Shown here piece by piece: positions 12,366 to 23,777 of a DNA stretch of 64,000 nucleotides. Within the stretch, counting starts at the first letter, position 1; each line of letters opens with the position of its first letter. The DNA comes from Rosa chinensis. Lineage: Eukaryota > Streptophyta > Magnoliopsida > Rosales > Rosaceae. The stretch covers positions 779,501 through 843,500 of the forward strand of contig NC_037092.1 of assembly GCF_002994745.2 (NCBI RefSeq). The letters are read 5' to 3'. Under the pieces are notes generated by a model, which saw only the letters and a program-made list of their open reading frames with translations, ran no database searches and had not been told where the DNA came from. Made by a program: the position numbers and the translations under genes.

Positions 12366-13349
12366 GATTTGAGAGACGGAAGAGAGGGAATCATTTTTAT
12401 TTTAAGTTCAATGTAATATCCTGTAGGGCTTTAGTAAGCCGTTTGATGCTGATTTGTTCTAAAAATCAATTAGAAAATCTTTACTTTTATAGCTTGTATT
12501 TGCCAGCAGACAATGTCACTGAGAGCTGATATATGAATTTTGAGGGCAGCACTTTTTACTCTTAACGAAATACAAAGTTCTTTTGTTGTTGAGCTTGCTA
12601 GTCTAAAAGTGCAACAGAAATCGTACAATATTTTTTCATTTCTGGCTTGTTATGAATTTATTGGATAACTCGGTGCTGGTTATCTCAATTGTTAGTGGTG
12701 TTGTGATTACATTGTACGCCGGTTTAGAGCAAGAAGCACTAGGAATTTTGAGTGGGTCATTTTTGACCCAGACTTGCAAACCAGTGGCTGCAAAATTAGT
12801 GGATTCAAAGTTGGAAGGCGATGTTTTGGAAAATAAAGATGAGGAATTATATGTCAACAAGTGATGTCAAGAACTCACGGATTTGAAAGAGTAGAGCAAA
12901 TGCAATACAGGGTCGAAGACTTTAATGAAGGTAGGTAGTTTCCTATGCTGTATGTGAATACAGAGGCCAAAGTCGTGTTTAGATTTGATACCATTTTGTT
13001 GGTCTCCACTGATATTTTCGTTGCTTTTGGTTAGGAATAAATTCTGATTCATATGTCAAATAATGCTCTTGGTTGATCATGACAAGTCTGCCGGCCCCTT
13101 ATTAATAGCCAGTCGTTCCAGACTCATCTTTAGCTTCACAACTCCAAAAAAATATCTCCCATTTGAAGCTATCATCTTCTCTGGCTCTCTGCTTTCTTTA
13201 CTTATCTGGTCCAACATCCAAACTTCCAGTCTGATCTCAGGTCAAGTTATCCGAATTTTCGTTGCATTTACTGATCGTGTCGCCATTTTGGATCCGTAAA
13301 GATCTAATAGCAAAGCGATCGAGATTGAGATCAGTTCATCTGGGAGAAA
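12366..13349. other. Intergenic between SAD1 and the first MBOAT gene
   Basis: Contains the SAD1 3' UTR (to roughly 12500) and the MBOAT promoter. A 70-codon open frame at 12652-12864 starts with a hydrophobic segment but has no recognisable family feature. It is left unannotated. Confidence 0.4.
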
Positions 13350-14459
13350 ATGGTGATGGAGCTAGGTGAGATGGGAAGCTTCATCAGGGTATGGCTCTTT
13401 GTTTTCTTATCTCTATGCTACTGCTATGCATTACCAAGGTTTGTGCCAAAAGGAGTTCCAAGACTCTTGTGTATACTTCCAATTGTGTGCCTCTTTCTAG
13501 ACCTTCCTCTTCACCTGTCCTCCATACATCTTGGAGGCACCACTGCTTTCTTCATTGCTTGGCTTGCCAACTTCAAGCTCTTGCTTTTCGCTTTCGGAAA
13601 AGGCCCTTTATCTTCGGACCCTTCAATCTCTCTTCCCCGTTTCATCGCCGTCGCTTGCTTGCCGATCAAGATCCAACAAAGCCCGGTTCCAAAATCCCAT
13701 GACCAAAATGGCCACAACAAAGAAAAGCCATTTCCAGGAATGCCCAAAAAGGGCCAAAAATCCCTCATAAATTACGCAACCAAGGGCCTACTTTTGGGTT
13801 TGTTGGTACGAGTATATAACTACAGTGAGCATATTCATCCAAAGCTCCTATGGGTCATGTATTGCTTCCACATTTATTTTGCATTGGAAATCATCCTGGT
13901 TGTAGTTGCAACTGTGGTTCGACTTGTCATGGGACTCGAACTCGAGCCACAGTTCAATGAACCATACCTTGCATCTTCGCTCCAAGACTTTTGGGGCCGA
14001 AGGTGGAACATCATGGTCACCAGCATTCTCCGCCCCACCGTATACGAGCCTGTTCTCACAGTGGCAACACGTGTAGTGGGGCGCAAATGGGCCCCTCTAC
14101 CGGCCGTAATGGGGACTTTTGTGGTGTCGGCAATCATGCACGAGCTCATATTCTACTACCTTGGGCGTATGAGTCCCACATGGGAAGTTACCTGGTTCTT
14201 TCTCCTCCACGGGGGGTGTTTGGTGGTTGAGATCGCCGTCAAGAAGGCAGTTGCTTCACGAAGGTTCCAGTTGCCTAGGCTGATATCGGGACCGTTGACG
14301 GTTGCATTTGTGACGGCCACCGTGTTCTGGCTCTTCTTGCCTGCACTGCTCCGGTGTAAGGTGGATGTGAGGGCGTTGGAGGAGTACGCCGCCGCCGGCA
14401 CATTTGTGAAGAATGTAGGTCGTGCTTTCATTTCTAACGTGATGAAATCCACGACATAG
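13350..14459 (+). CDS. MBOAT wax-synthase-like O-acyltransferase, copy 1
   Basis: A single exon encodes 369 residues. The protein is polytopic, with hydrophobic segments near 12-28, 38-56, 62-82, 143-155, 168-195, 250-270, 280-300 and 312-333. Wax-synthase-type MBOAT signatures are present: L-Q-D-F-W-G-R-R-W-N at 211-220, the conserved M-H-E with candidate catalytic His264, and L-L-H-G with His287. The family, in the ER membrane, transfers acyl groups from acyl-CoA to long-chain alcohols or sterols. The exact acceptor cannot be read from sequence. An in-frame Met three codons in (M-E-L-G) could be the start. The absence of introns is usual for this subfamily. The last ~90 coding bases and the 3' flank recur at 23778, next to the second full-length paralogue. 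Confidence 0.9.
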   Translation: MVMELGEMGSFIRVWLFVFLSLCYCYALPRFVPKGVPRLLCILPIVCLFLDLPLHLSSIHLGGTTAFFIAWLANFKLLLFAFGKGPLSSDPSISLPRFIAVACLPIKIQQSPVPKSHDQNGHNKEKPFPGMPKKGQKSLINYATKGLLLGLLVRVYNYSEHIHPKLLWVMYCFHIYFALEIILVVVATVVRLVMGLELEPQFNEPYLASSLQDFWGRRWNIMVTSILRPTVYEPVLTVATRVVGRKWAPLPAVMGTFVVSAIMHELIFYYLGRMSPTWEVTWFFLLHGGCLVVEIAVKKAVASRRFQLPRLISGPLTVAFVTATVFWLFLPALLRCKVDVRALEEYAAAGTFVKNVGRAFISNVMKSTT

Positions 14460-14886
14460 CTTAAATTTTGACACAAGTAGCATAGAAAACATACACACAC
14501 GAGAGTGTACCTAACCAGCTGGCTCGCCTACATGTATGCCTTTCTTAATCTGATTTTGATATATTCAAATTTCTTCTCAATTTATGAGTGTGTTAGTCGA
14601 TCACTATCGTTAGATGCTTTTTGTGAGAAAGACGTTTCAATTTAAGTCTACTACTCTTCCCCAATTAACGAGATTGACATACATATGATATTGACTAGAA
14701 ACAAACTAATGGGTCTCAACAAAGCTATTGCCGATGGTGATCGAATATGGCCTCTTCAGAGATATGAAGACTCAATACTAAAATATTATGTTTTGCGGAT
14801 GTAGAGCCTACGATAGAGGAAAATTTTAAAAATTAAAATAATGTTAACTAATTTTAACATATTTCGGAATGACATAGTATTTTTTA

Positions 14887-16133
<1,247 letters not shown>

Positions 16134-16178
16134 TATTTTTTAAGTGCTTTATGACACATACCAACATGTCAAATCATG

Positions 16179-16642
16179 TGTTAACGTTAGTGATCCGTGG
16201 GATCTCTAGTTAGCTTTAGAGAGAGAGAGAGAGAGAGTGACACGAGATGTATAGTGGTTCGTCTCCCGCCTTAGCGGGAAACTATGTCCACTTGAATGTG
16301 TACTAGTGTGTCGAGCCTTGCGGCCTAACAAGATTACAAGAGATGTAATGGATCGTGTTTAAGTGGGAGGAGGCATTCCTTTTATAGGTGAAGGAAGCCA
16401 TCTCCTTTACATGGTTTTCGATGTGGGACAAGCAACCACCATTTCTAGTCTAGAAAGCCTATTTGTGAGGGCATGTTGGCAAGGCCGGAAATGTGGCTTC
16501 CCGGCACGGATTTGCAACTTCCGGATACCGTAGCGTAGCTTGAACATAGGGCTACAAGATGCAAGTAGCGGTTGGATCCCATGAGGGTGTTGTTTATGCT
16601 TGGTGAGGTAGCAAACTAGCCTTGCTAGTAGAGGTATCTACA
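16179..16642 (-). repeat. LTR of the LARD-like element (3' LTR in its own orientation)
   Basis: 464 bases with complete TG...CA ends on the minus strand. Bases 16250-16642 match 19303-19691 closely. The outer ~75 bases, including a short GA run at 16219-16237, have no counterpart at the other end. Confidence 0.75.
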
Positions 16643-17699
16643 AGTCCCCGAGTAAGAGGAGCTTCTTGGTTGGGGAGTTATAATCATGAAGTCATCAAGC
16701 ATAAACAATGTTCGAGAGGCGCGTAGCCCCTACAAGTCCCGAGCTCCGTAAGCAAGAAGGGACTCTTTTAACCTACACAATGAGACAAAAACGCGCATAT
16801 GTAGAATGCTTGTTGTATTGGTTACCGCTTGTATTAATGGAATGCGAAAAGAATTCGATTTGTAGCGAACAACAAATGGTAGAAGAACTCAATATTCCAT
16901 TAATGTGTATGAACATGTAAAATATTGGTAGTTGTATATGTGGATCTTATGGCCATATAACACGCACAATAGATAGTGGCAAATGTAATGGGTGTCCATA
17001 TAAATTTGTGGGAGTAGTCCCGGTGACATCGTATGAAGCGTTTGTGAACTTGGGGCTTAAGTAAAGCATGTTGGACATGATCGAGCAAGTTGGGTTGTTC
17101 GAGCAAGTTGGGTGTAGTTGAGTGTGTAGGCGTTGTGCGAGCATGCGAGGCGTGGCCCAAGCGCAAGTCGTGGCCATACTCGATACCCAAGCGAGTCGTA
17201 ACCCGAGCAAGTCGTTTATCCGAGCATGTTTAATTAAGTCGTAAGTGTCACAAGCTTCTAGATGCATGTCACATGAAAGTGCTTTTAAGCATGTATGTGT
17301 GTAGCATGTACTTGTAGTAAAGTTGCTAATAACATTTTGTAGGCATGCTTAAGGGTCATAGAGACATGTATAGTCATGGCAAAGGCTCTAATTGCAAGAG
17401 CGTAAGAGATAAGATATAGTGACTTATCTTATACCGATTTGGAGCGAGTTGGAAGAGAAATTGGTGTAGGTACCCAAATCATGTTGGAGTTGTCCAAGCA
17501 CGACGCTCCATTGCTTTGGCGAAGCACCGTAGTAAGAGGCTCGATCATTGAGGCAGTGCTCGACGATTGTATCTCTTTTGCAATTATGAAGGGGCAGACG
17601 AGTTGCTGCAGTCCCTGGGCAGTTGATGAACTTGATCTCATAATTGATTTCAGCGGCGATTGCGGAGAAGACCGAGAAGAGAATCTGGTGAGTACTGGT

Positions 17700-18960
17700 G
17701 GATGAACTTTCCAGTGCTCGGTGAAAATAGAGACGAGAGTTTTGGCCAGCGGGTTGGTGGATCTCTGGTGCTCAGCGGTGACTCGGACTCAACGAAGATG
17801 GAGTCAGCGGAGACGCTGGATGGCAGGCCTAGAGGAGGCTGGTGCTCAGCGGAGAAGCTTCTGGCTAGCGGTTGGTTGCTAGCGGTGTTGTGGCTCCTAG
17901 CGGAGTTTTGGGATCAGGGGAGCTTGGGCATCAGCGTTACCTGGCCGGCGGAGCCTTAGGACAGCGATAACCTTGATGCTCCCTCAAGATTTCGCTAGCA
18001 GTGATACCTAGCTTGAGGTTGATTGATTGGTTGTTCAGTTGATGCTTGCTCAAAGCTTCATGGGTAATGACTGAGCTTCATGGGTTGAGCACCATTCTCC
18101 TTGACGCTGATCGAAGATGGAAGTTGTCTCAGCGGTGGAGCAGCTCAGCGGAACTTAGCCGGCGGAGTCCTGGGACGTCCGTGGAGAGCCGGAGACCGAT
18201 GCCCCGTCGAGGCCTTGTTAGCTCTTGGAGCTAGCCTTGTCGTGCCTGGCGGATGGGATCCGCTGTTGGCGTTGACCGTAGCGGTGCCGCTGAAGTTGCC
18301 TAAAGGATCCCACTTGGCAGAGCAAGGCTTTTGTCAGCGGTGATGGAGTTTTGTTGTCCAGTGGTGATGTGGCCAAGCGGAGGAGGGTGCAGCTGAGGCT
18401 GCCCAGCGGTGGTGGAGCTGGCGGAGGGCTCCTTGGCGGTCAGCGGAGCCTTTTGCCGGCGGAGGATGAAGAAGATGGTCGCTGGTTGATTATGGGTGCC
18501 CAGCGCCTTCTGGTCAGCGGTAGCTTCAGCTAGGGGAGTTGCTGAAGGATAGCCAGCGGAGCCGCGTAGGATGGGGCGCTGATGGACGGTCAGAGGTGCG
18601 GTTTGGTTAGCGGAGACAGTCCGGCGGAGCGGAGTTCGGTGCTCGGCGGAGACCACCCGGCTGTGAATCCCAGCGGAGGCTGCCAGAACGAGTCAGCGGA
18701 GCTTGCCTTGGAGGTGAAGTTCGGCGGAGGTGCGCAGCGGAGGCCAGCGAGAGTGGAGCTCGGATGCGAAGCTATCCGGCGGTAATGGCCAGAGGAGGCA
18801 ACCTTGGTCGGCGGAGGTGGCTTGGTTATGCCGCTGGGCGATGCAACAAGGAAGACAAGGCCTTGTTGAAGAGTGGGTGTCCAGAGAAGATCTCTGGGTG
18901 TCCAGAGAAGATTTGCCGCCAAGTTTCTTTTTTTTTTTTTTTTTTTTTTTTTTGTGATGG
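17700..18960. repeat. Degenerate CAGCGGAG-motif array inside the LARD-like element
   Basis: Variants of AGCGGAG, GGCGGAG and AGCGGTG recur every 20-40 bases for over 1 kb, ending at a T-run at 18929-18953. Open frames on both strands here (for example 18590-18922 minus) are by-products of the motif. Confidence 0.6.
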
Positions 18961-19302
18961 CCAGCGGTGACTTTTTTCATTTCCAACGTTGACCAACTGT
19001 GACCAACACTTTGCCAGCGTTGACCAACCTTGACCAGCCCTTTAAGATGCAAATTTTGCTCCGGTTGTACCGTTGGAGTGATGTTGATCATGCTTTGGCA
19101 AAAGTTACAGCTAAGAAGCATAAATTCAAACATAAACTCACTGGGAACCAATGAAGACTCAAGAATGACTAAAGAGAAACGGGTGACCAATGAATTTGAA
19201 ATGGCTCAAAGAAGGAGGGAAGAATTTCTTTGAGTTCCGCTAAGCAGACTTAGCTCGTGGTAGGTGACGAAGCCTTTGTTGGCTTCCCACAGACGGAAAT
19301 AG

Positions 19303-19691
19303 TAGTTCGTCTCCCGCCTTAGCGGGAAACTACGTCCACTTGAATGTGTACTAGTGTGTCGAGCCTTGCGGCCTAACAAGATTACAAGAGATGTAATGGA
19401 TCGTGTTTAAGTGGGAGGAGGCATTCCTTTTATAGGTGAAGGAAGCCATCTCCTTTACATGGTTTTCGATGTGGGACAAGCAACCACCATTTCTAGTCTA
19501 GAAAGCATATTTGTGAGGGCATGTTGGCAAGGCCGGAAAGGTGGCTTCCCGGCGACGGATTTGCGACTTCCGGATACCGTAGCGTAGCTTGAACATAGGG
19601 CTACAAGATGCAATTAGCGGTTGGATCCCATGAGGGTATTGTTTATGCTTGGTGAGGTAGCAAACTAGCCTTGCTAGTAGAGGTATCTACA
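19303..19691 (-). repeat. Truncated or recombined LTR of the LARD-like element (5' LTR in its own orientation)
   Basis: It starts TGTAGATACC on the minus strand at the target duplication and matches the other LTR for about 390 bases. It then diverges completely at about 19302, before the expected CA end. No primer binding site is recognisable beyond it. The U5 end and primer site appear to have been lost or replaced. Confidence 0.7.
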
Positions 19692-19869
19692 TCATGAAAG
19701 TCTCATTTTTATACAAGTTGTCATGTTTATTAATCTCATCATTGGTAATTCATGTTCATTAGAATGTCTTCTAATAGATGAAATACCGCATGCATATCGT
19801 AAGAGCAAGTGTACCGCATCAGGCAAATGGCAAAGGCAAAAGGAGAGGTTTTGCCTCTTAATTATGCAC

Positions 19870-21262
19870 CAGGGCCGGCCTTGCCCATGGGCAACATTGG
19901 CGACAGCCCAGGGCCCAAGATTGATGGGGGCACCAGATTTCTCTCCTATTTCTCTATACTATAGTTTTCTCTCATAAAATTTTTATTATAAAATACAAAA
20001 CGGTCAAAACCTACTCTATGCCCTATGGACTCCCTCACTCCCAATTCTCTATGTCTCTCTGCCACCACCGCACTAACCCCATCTTTTTCTCTTTCTTTGT
20101 TCTCTTTTTCTTTTTAATTATACTTTATACTACATAATATCTTTTTCTCTAATAAAATACAAAACCTACTATATACACTCTCATTTCTCTTTGTCAATGT
20201 GCCCCCCACATCCCTTTCTCTTTCTTTGTTCTTTTTTTCTTTTTAATAATAATTTAAGTATACTTTATATACTCCCATCTCTTTGCCCGCAACCATTCTT
20301 CTTCATCTCTCCAGATTCTCCTCTTCCTCCTCTTCCTTCTTCACTTCATCGTAGCAGCTAGTGAAAAGAATAGTTTTGGCAAAAGTCTCTCTCTCTTTCT
20401 CTTAAGTCCCAAACCTTGAAACCCAGCAAATTTTTTCTTTAAATTGGTTGCAACGTTTACTCAATTTCAGATTTTCAGGTATTATTCTATGCTCCAGTGT
20501 TTATCAATTATTATTCAAAGTGATTTCTAACAACTTGCTCATTCATCGGTTTTCAATTTTCAATGTTAGGTGAAGTTAGATTTGCAAGTCAATCTCGATC
20601 AGAATTGAAAAACTGTTGTTTGAATCTTGAAACTGCTTTGAGAAGTGGTGAGCGTTTTGATATTGATGCGAAATATTTGCTTATGGAGTTACAAATTTTG
20701 CAGGAGATGTTGCCAAATGAGGCATATGAAACAGATAGGCCTTGGACATCCATTTAAATTATGGAGTTTGCAGAGAAAATGGATATGTTTCCAAGTGTTA
20801 TGGTTGCCTACAGGATTTTATTAACTATACCGATGACGGTAGCATCAGCTGAAAGAAGTTTTTTGAAATTAAAATTATTAAAATCAAGTTTTTTGAAATT
20901 AAAATTATTAAAATCTTATATGCGGATTACATGACTCAAGATAGGTTGAATGGATTAACTATTTTAACCATTGAAAGAATTATGTTGGCAAATGTTGACT
21001 ATGAAAAGATAATTGATGATTTTGCTTCAAGAAATGCAAGAAGACATCATTTTAGATGATTTCTAAACTTTTTTATAGGAGGTTTTGGTTTTATCACTTT
21101 ATATTCCCGTTGGATAATGTTTCTCTGTGTAATAGACTAATAGCCCGTTAAAAAAAGATTTAGAGTATCACATTTGAAAGAATTATTACATGTCTATTTA
21201 GGTTAGTTGGGGGCACACACAAAATTTCGCCCGGGGCATCAAAAAGCTCAGGACCGGCCCTG
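19870..21262 (+). mobile_element. Internally deleted hAT transposon nested in the PIF/Harbinger element
   Basis: The ends are CAGGGCCGGCCTTG and, inverted, CAGGGCCGGTCCTG, a characteristic hAT terminus. It is flanked by the perfect 8-bp duplication TTATGCAC (19862-19869 and 21263-21270). At 1393 bp it keeps only the C-terminal end of a transposase, so it is a deletion derivative. Nesting shows that it arrived after the PIF/Harbinger element. Confidence 0.9.
20563..21059 (+). pseudogene. hAT transposase C-terminal dimerisation domain remnant
   Basis: The frame from 20563 has a TAA at 20755-20757, then continues with a recognisable hAT C-terminal block (T-V-A-S-A-E-R-S-F and, after a frameshift near 20930, D-R-L-N-G-L). 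A perfect 30-bp tandem duplication at about 20855-20914 repeats ten codons in frame (S-F-L-K-L-K-L-L-K-S). The BED finger and catalytic core are missing. The fragment cannot transpose, although it could in principle still dimerise if expressed. Confidence 0.8.
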
Positions 21263-22907
21263 TTATGCACTATACATTGATTTTGCCTTTGCCTTTCATG
21301 TTTTTGGTGCACCCCTAAAAGGCAAGACTTTTACTTCTCAATCATCTTCTGCAGAGTTCATTTTTTTCATCTCAGTTTTGCCCTTGCTTCTGCTTCTCTT
21401 TCTTCTTCCTCTTCTTCTCTGTTTCTATCTTCTTCCTATCCTTCTGTAGCAAGGTCAAAAGTGGGAAGAGGAAAATGTAGTAGATAAAATAAAATGTTTC
21501 ATCTGCTTTAATTACGTAGGCCCCACTAGATTGGTTAACCTGATCAAGAGGCAAAAGCTGCCAGTGGGCTTAGTTGACCAGGCTTCTAATCGGGCAATAA
21601 GCCATGCGGTGCATGGATTTTATTTTATTTTGGGCTGATTAAGAGGCAAGGCAAGACCATGGTCTTGCCAGTTGCGGTGCATTTGCTCTAAGGAGCGGAA
21701 TGTTTAAGAGGCCACTGGTTGAACAAATATACGTACTTAGATCAATACTTTTACTAATCAAAGATTATATATGTTTAGATGGACTCCTGTATATTGTTAT
21801 TAATAATGTGATATTTGAGTATTTAAGACAAGTAGTACATATTCTAACTGGGGTTTAAAATGAACATGTACAAGTCTCTCCTAAACTCTTATGACACGTT
21901 TACTTACTTGTAATAAGAATGAAAATAAAGGGAATGATCCCGCGGTATGAGTTTTCATGAGTTAATAAACATATATATGTATTAGAATAGGTGTGAGTCC
22001 CATCTCATTATCAGGAATTGATTATTGAATACCCTTTAATTTGATAACCAAGGGGGTATGAGTTTATGAATGATTCCCATATCGATTTCTTCATTCATCC
22101 ATTTCAGTTGTCTCCGATTCATAACTTTTTTTATTCCAAGTCAATAAATGCATCGATCACTAGTGTATTTATGTTCCAAACAATAATAGAGGTATGAGCA
22201 TCAGCATCTAAGTAACGTGTCAATTTGTCTGAGTGTCATCCTTATTTTCAAAAGTAATAAACAAAAGATGATATACGAGTACGCATGTATTTTTTGTTTC
22301 CATTTGATGAAAAGAACACGCATGTATTTCAACTATTCAAAGCGCTTAGTCAAGTATACACCAAGAATTGACTTTTACATCTCGGAAAAAATAGAAATAC
22401 TCCGAGTATTCTCCTTCAAATTGCTTGGCGCTAATATCTGTCCTAATGGCAGCAAATATTAATTAATTGTCACGTGTATACAAATAATGATGGTGATCAA
22501 GTTTGACCTCCCAAGCTTAGCTAATTTAGATGCCTTAATACGTCTGATGCATGAGAGCGGAAGTTTTAGATCTTTCTCAAGATCCAAACATTTGCACTAA
22601 TTAAGCTGGAAATCAAATTTCATACAAATTATCTAGCTAGGTATGAAAAATGGAACATATATCACTGCATATATACGATATCGATCCGAGCTTCTCCAAA
22701 GTACGCGGTTGAGGACAAGGGAAGAATAATGGGATCGAACCACAATAAGGAATAATACCTTGTCCATAAAATACAAACGTATCATCAAGAAATTAATTAA
22801 GAAATTATAGTACAATGAGTTCTTAATCCAGAAATCCCATTAGTAAAATAATATGAGCACATGGATTCCATCACCTATATATGTATTTTGAAGAACATAT
22901 TCTTTGT

Positions 22908-23777
22908 ACTAGCTAGGCCTGGGCATACTCAGGCCGGGTCGGTTTCAGGCTCAAACCGAACACCAAACTGAAATATTCGGAAATTTCATTTCTGGAACCG
23001 AATACCATATTCCTGCTGGCTTGGGCCGGATTTTCGATTGGGCTGAATTCTTGAATCGGAGCGGGTCGGTTTCAGTTGTATTATGGGCCAGAATTTTTTA
23101 TTTTCAAGCTTACTATTTCTGCTTGCTATAAGTCAATTTTCAGTCCAGTTGGACTTTTCCAGTCCATTTTCAGCATTACAACATCCAAGTGTAACATTAC
23201 AAACAAGAATTTTTTATTTTCAAGCCTACTATTTCTTCTTACTATAAGTCAATTTTCAGTTGGACTTTTCCAATCCATTTTCAGCATTACAACATCCAAG
23301 TGTAACATTACAAACAAGAATATTCAAATCCAAGCATTCAAATTTGCAAATGCATCATCCTAACAATACAAACCTGCAACAAATCTAACATCTAAGCATT
23401 GAATAAAATAATAATAATAACTTGTTACCATCAAAAAAGGCCTTCAGCAGCTCACTTCACCATGCCATTCACTTCATTCCTCAGTTGCCGTGACCTGAGT
23501 AGTAACCCCAGATTCTAGTTCAAGAAAAATAAAACAGAGGAACATTAGTGGGAGAACATATATTAGACACAAGTCACACAACAACTAAAAAACAGATGCA
23601 AATACATATAATGACTTCAAAGCAGCAGTAAGCAAACAATCAAAGTAGCAATTTAATTGATTGGAGTAATAATTTCAGTAACAAAGCATTCTGATTTCTA
23701 AGTGACAATTTATCAATTTGAGTAACCTTAATTTCAACAATGACCAATAAGCATTCCGACTTTCTGAGTAACAATTC
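22908..23777. other. Spacer between duplication copies, with a transposon terminus and a tandem duplication
   Basis: 22916-23100 reads AGGCCTGGGCATACTCAGGC and onward in a GGCCGGGTC-rich style seen at the ends of some plant hAT-type repeats. A similar sequence in inverse orientation occurs at 43690-43845. Bases about 23090-23205 and 23207-23320 are an almost perfect tandem duplication of about 116 bp. No gene is seen. Confidence 0.5.

Larger units (their letters stand above)
16179..19691 (-). mobile_element. Non-autonomous LTR-type element (LARD-like), 3.5 kb, no coding domains
   Basis: Near-identical ~390-bp direct repeats lie at 16250-16642 and 19303-19691. The whole unit is bracketed by the 5-bp target duplication TCATG (16174-16178 and 19692-19696), and copy B of the segmental duplication shows the uninterrupted site near 24911. 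The ends on the minus strand are TGTAGATACC...GTTAACA, a normal TG...CA pair. A TATA-like CTATAAAAGG on the minus strand within each repeat argues for minus-strand transcription. No gag, protease, integrase, reverse transcriptase or RNase H was found in the 2.6 kb interior, so it must be mobilised in trans. Confidence 0.8.
19803..21688. mobile_element. Non-autonomous PIF/Harbinger element, itself interrupted by a hAT element
   Basis: The ends are GAGCAAGTGTACCGCA and, inverted, GAGCAAATGCACCGCA. The 3-bp duplication TAA flanks it at 19800-19802 and 21689-21691, as expected for PIF/Harbinger. Copy B of the segmental duplication has a single TAA at this site (about 25016). Without the nested hAT the element is about 485 bp, so it is a MITE-sized derivative with no coding capacity of its own. 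Confidence 0.85.

Noticed and set aside
12652..12864. 70-codon frame with a hydrophobic start
   Set aside because: No family motif, no supporting splice signals, and a matching-length frame on the other strand. Probably chance.
17439..18785. Several plus and minus open frames in the LARD-like element
   Set aside because: They follow the AGCGGAG motif array and show no gag or pol features.
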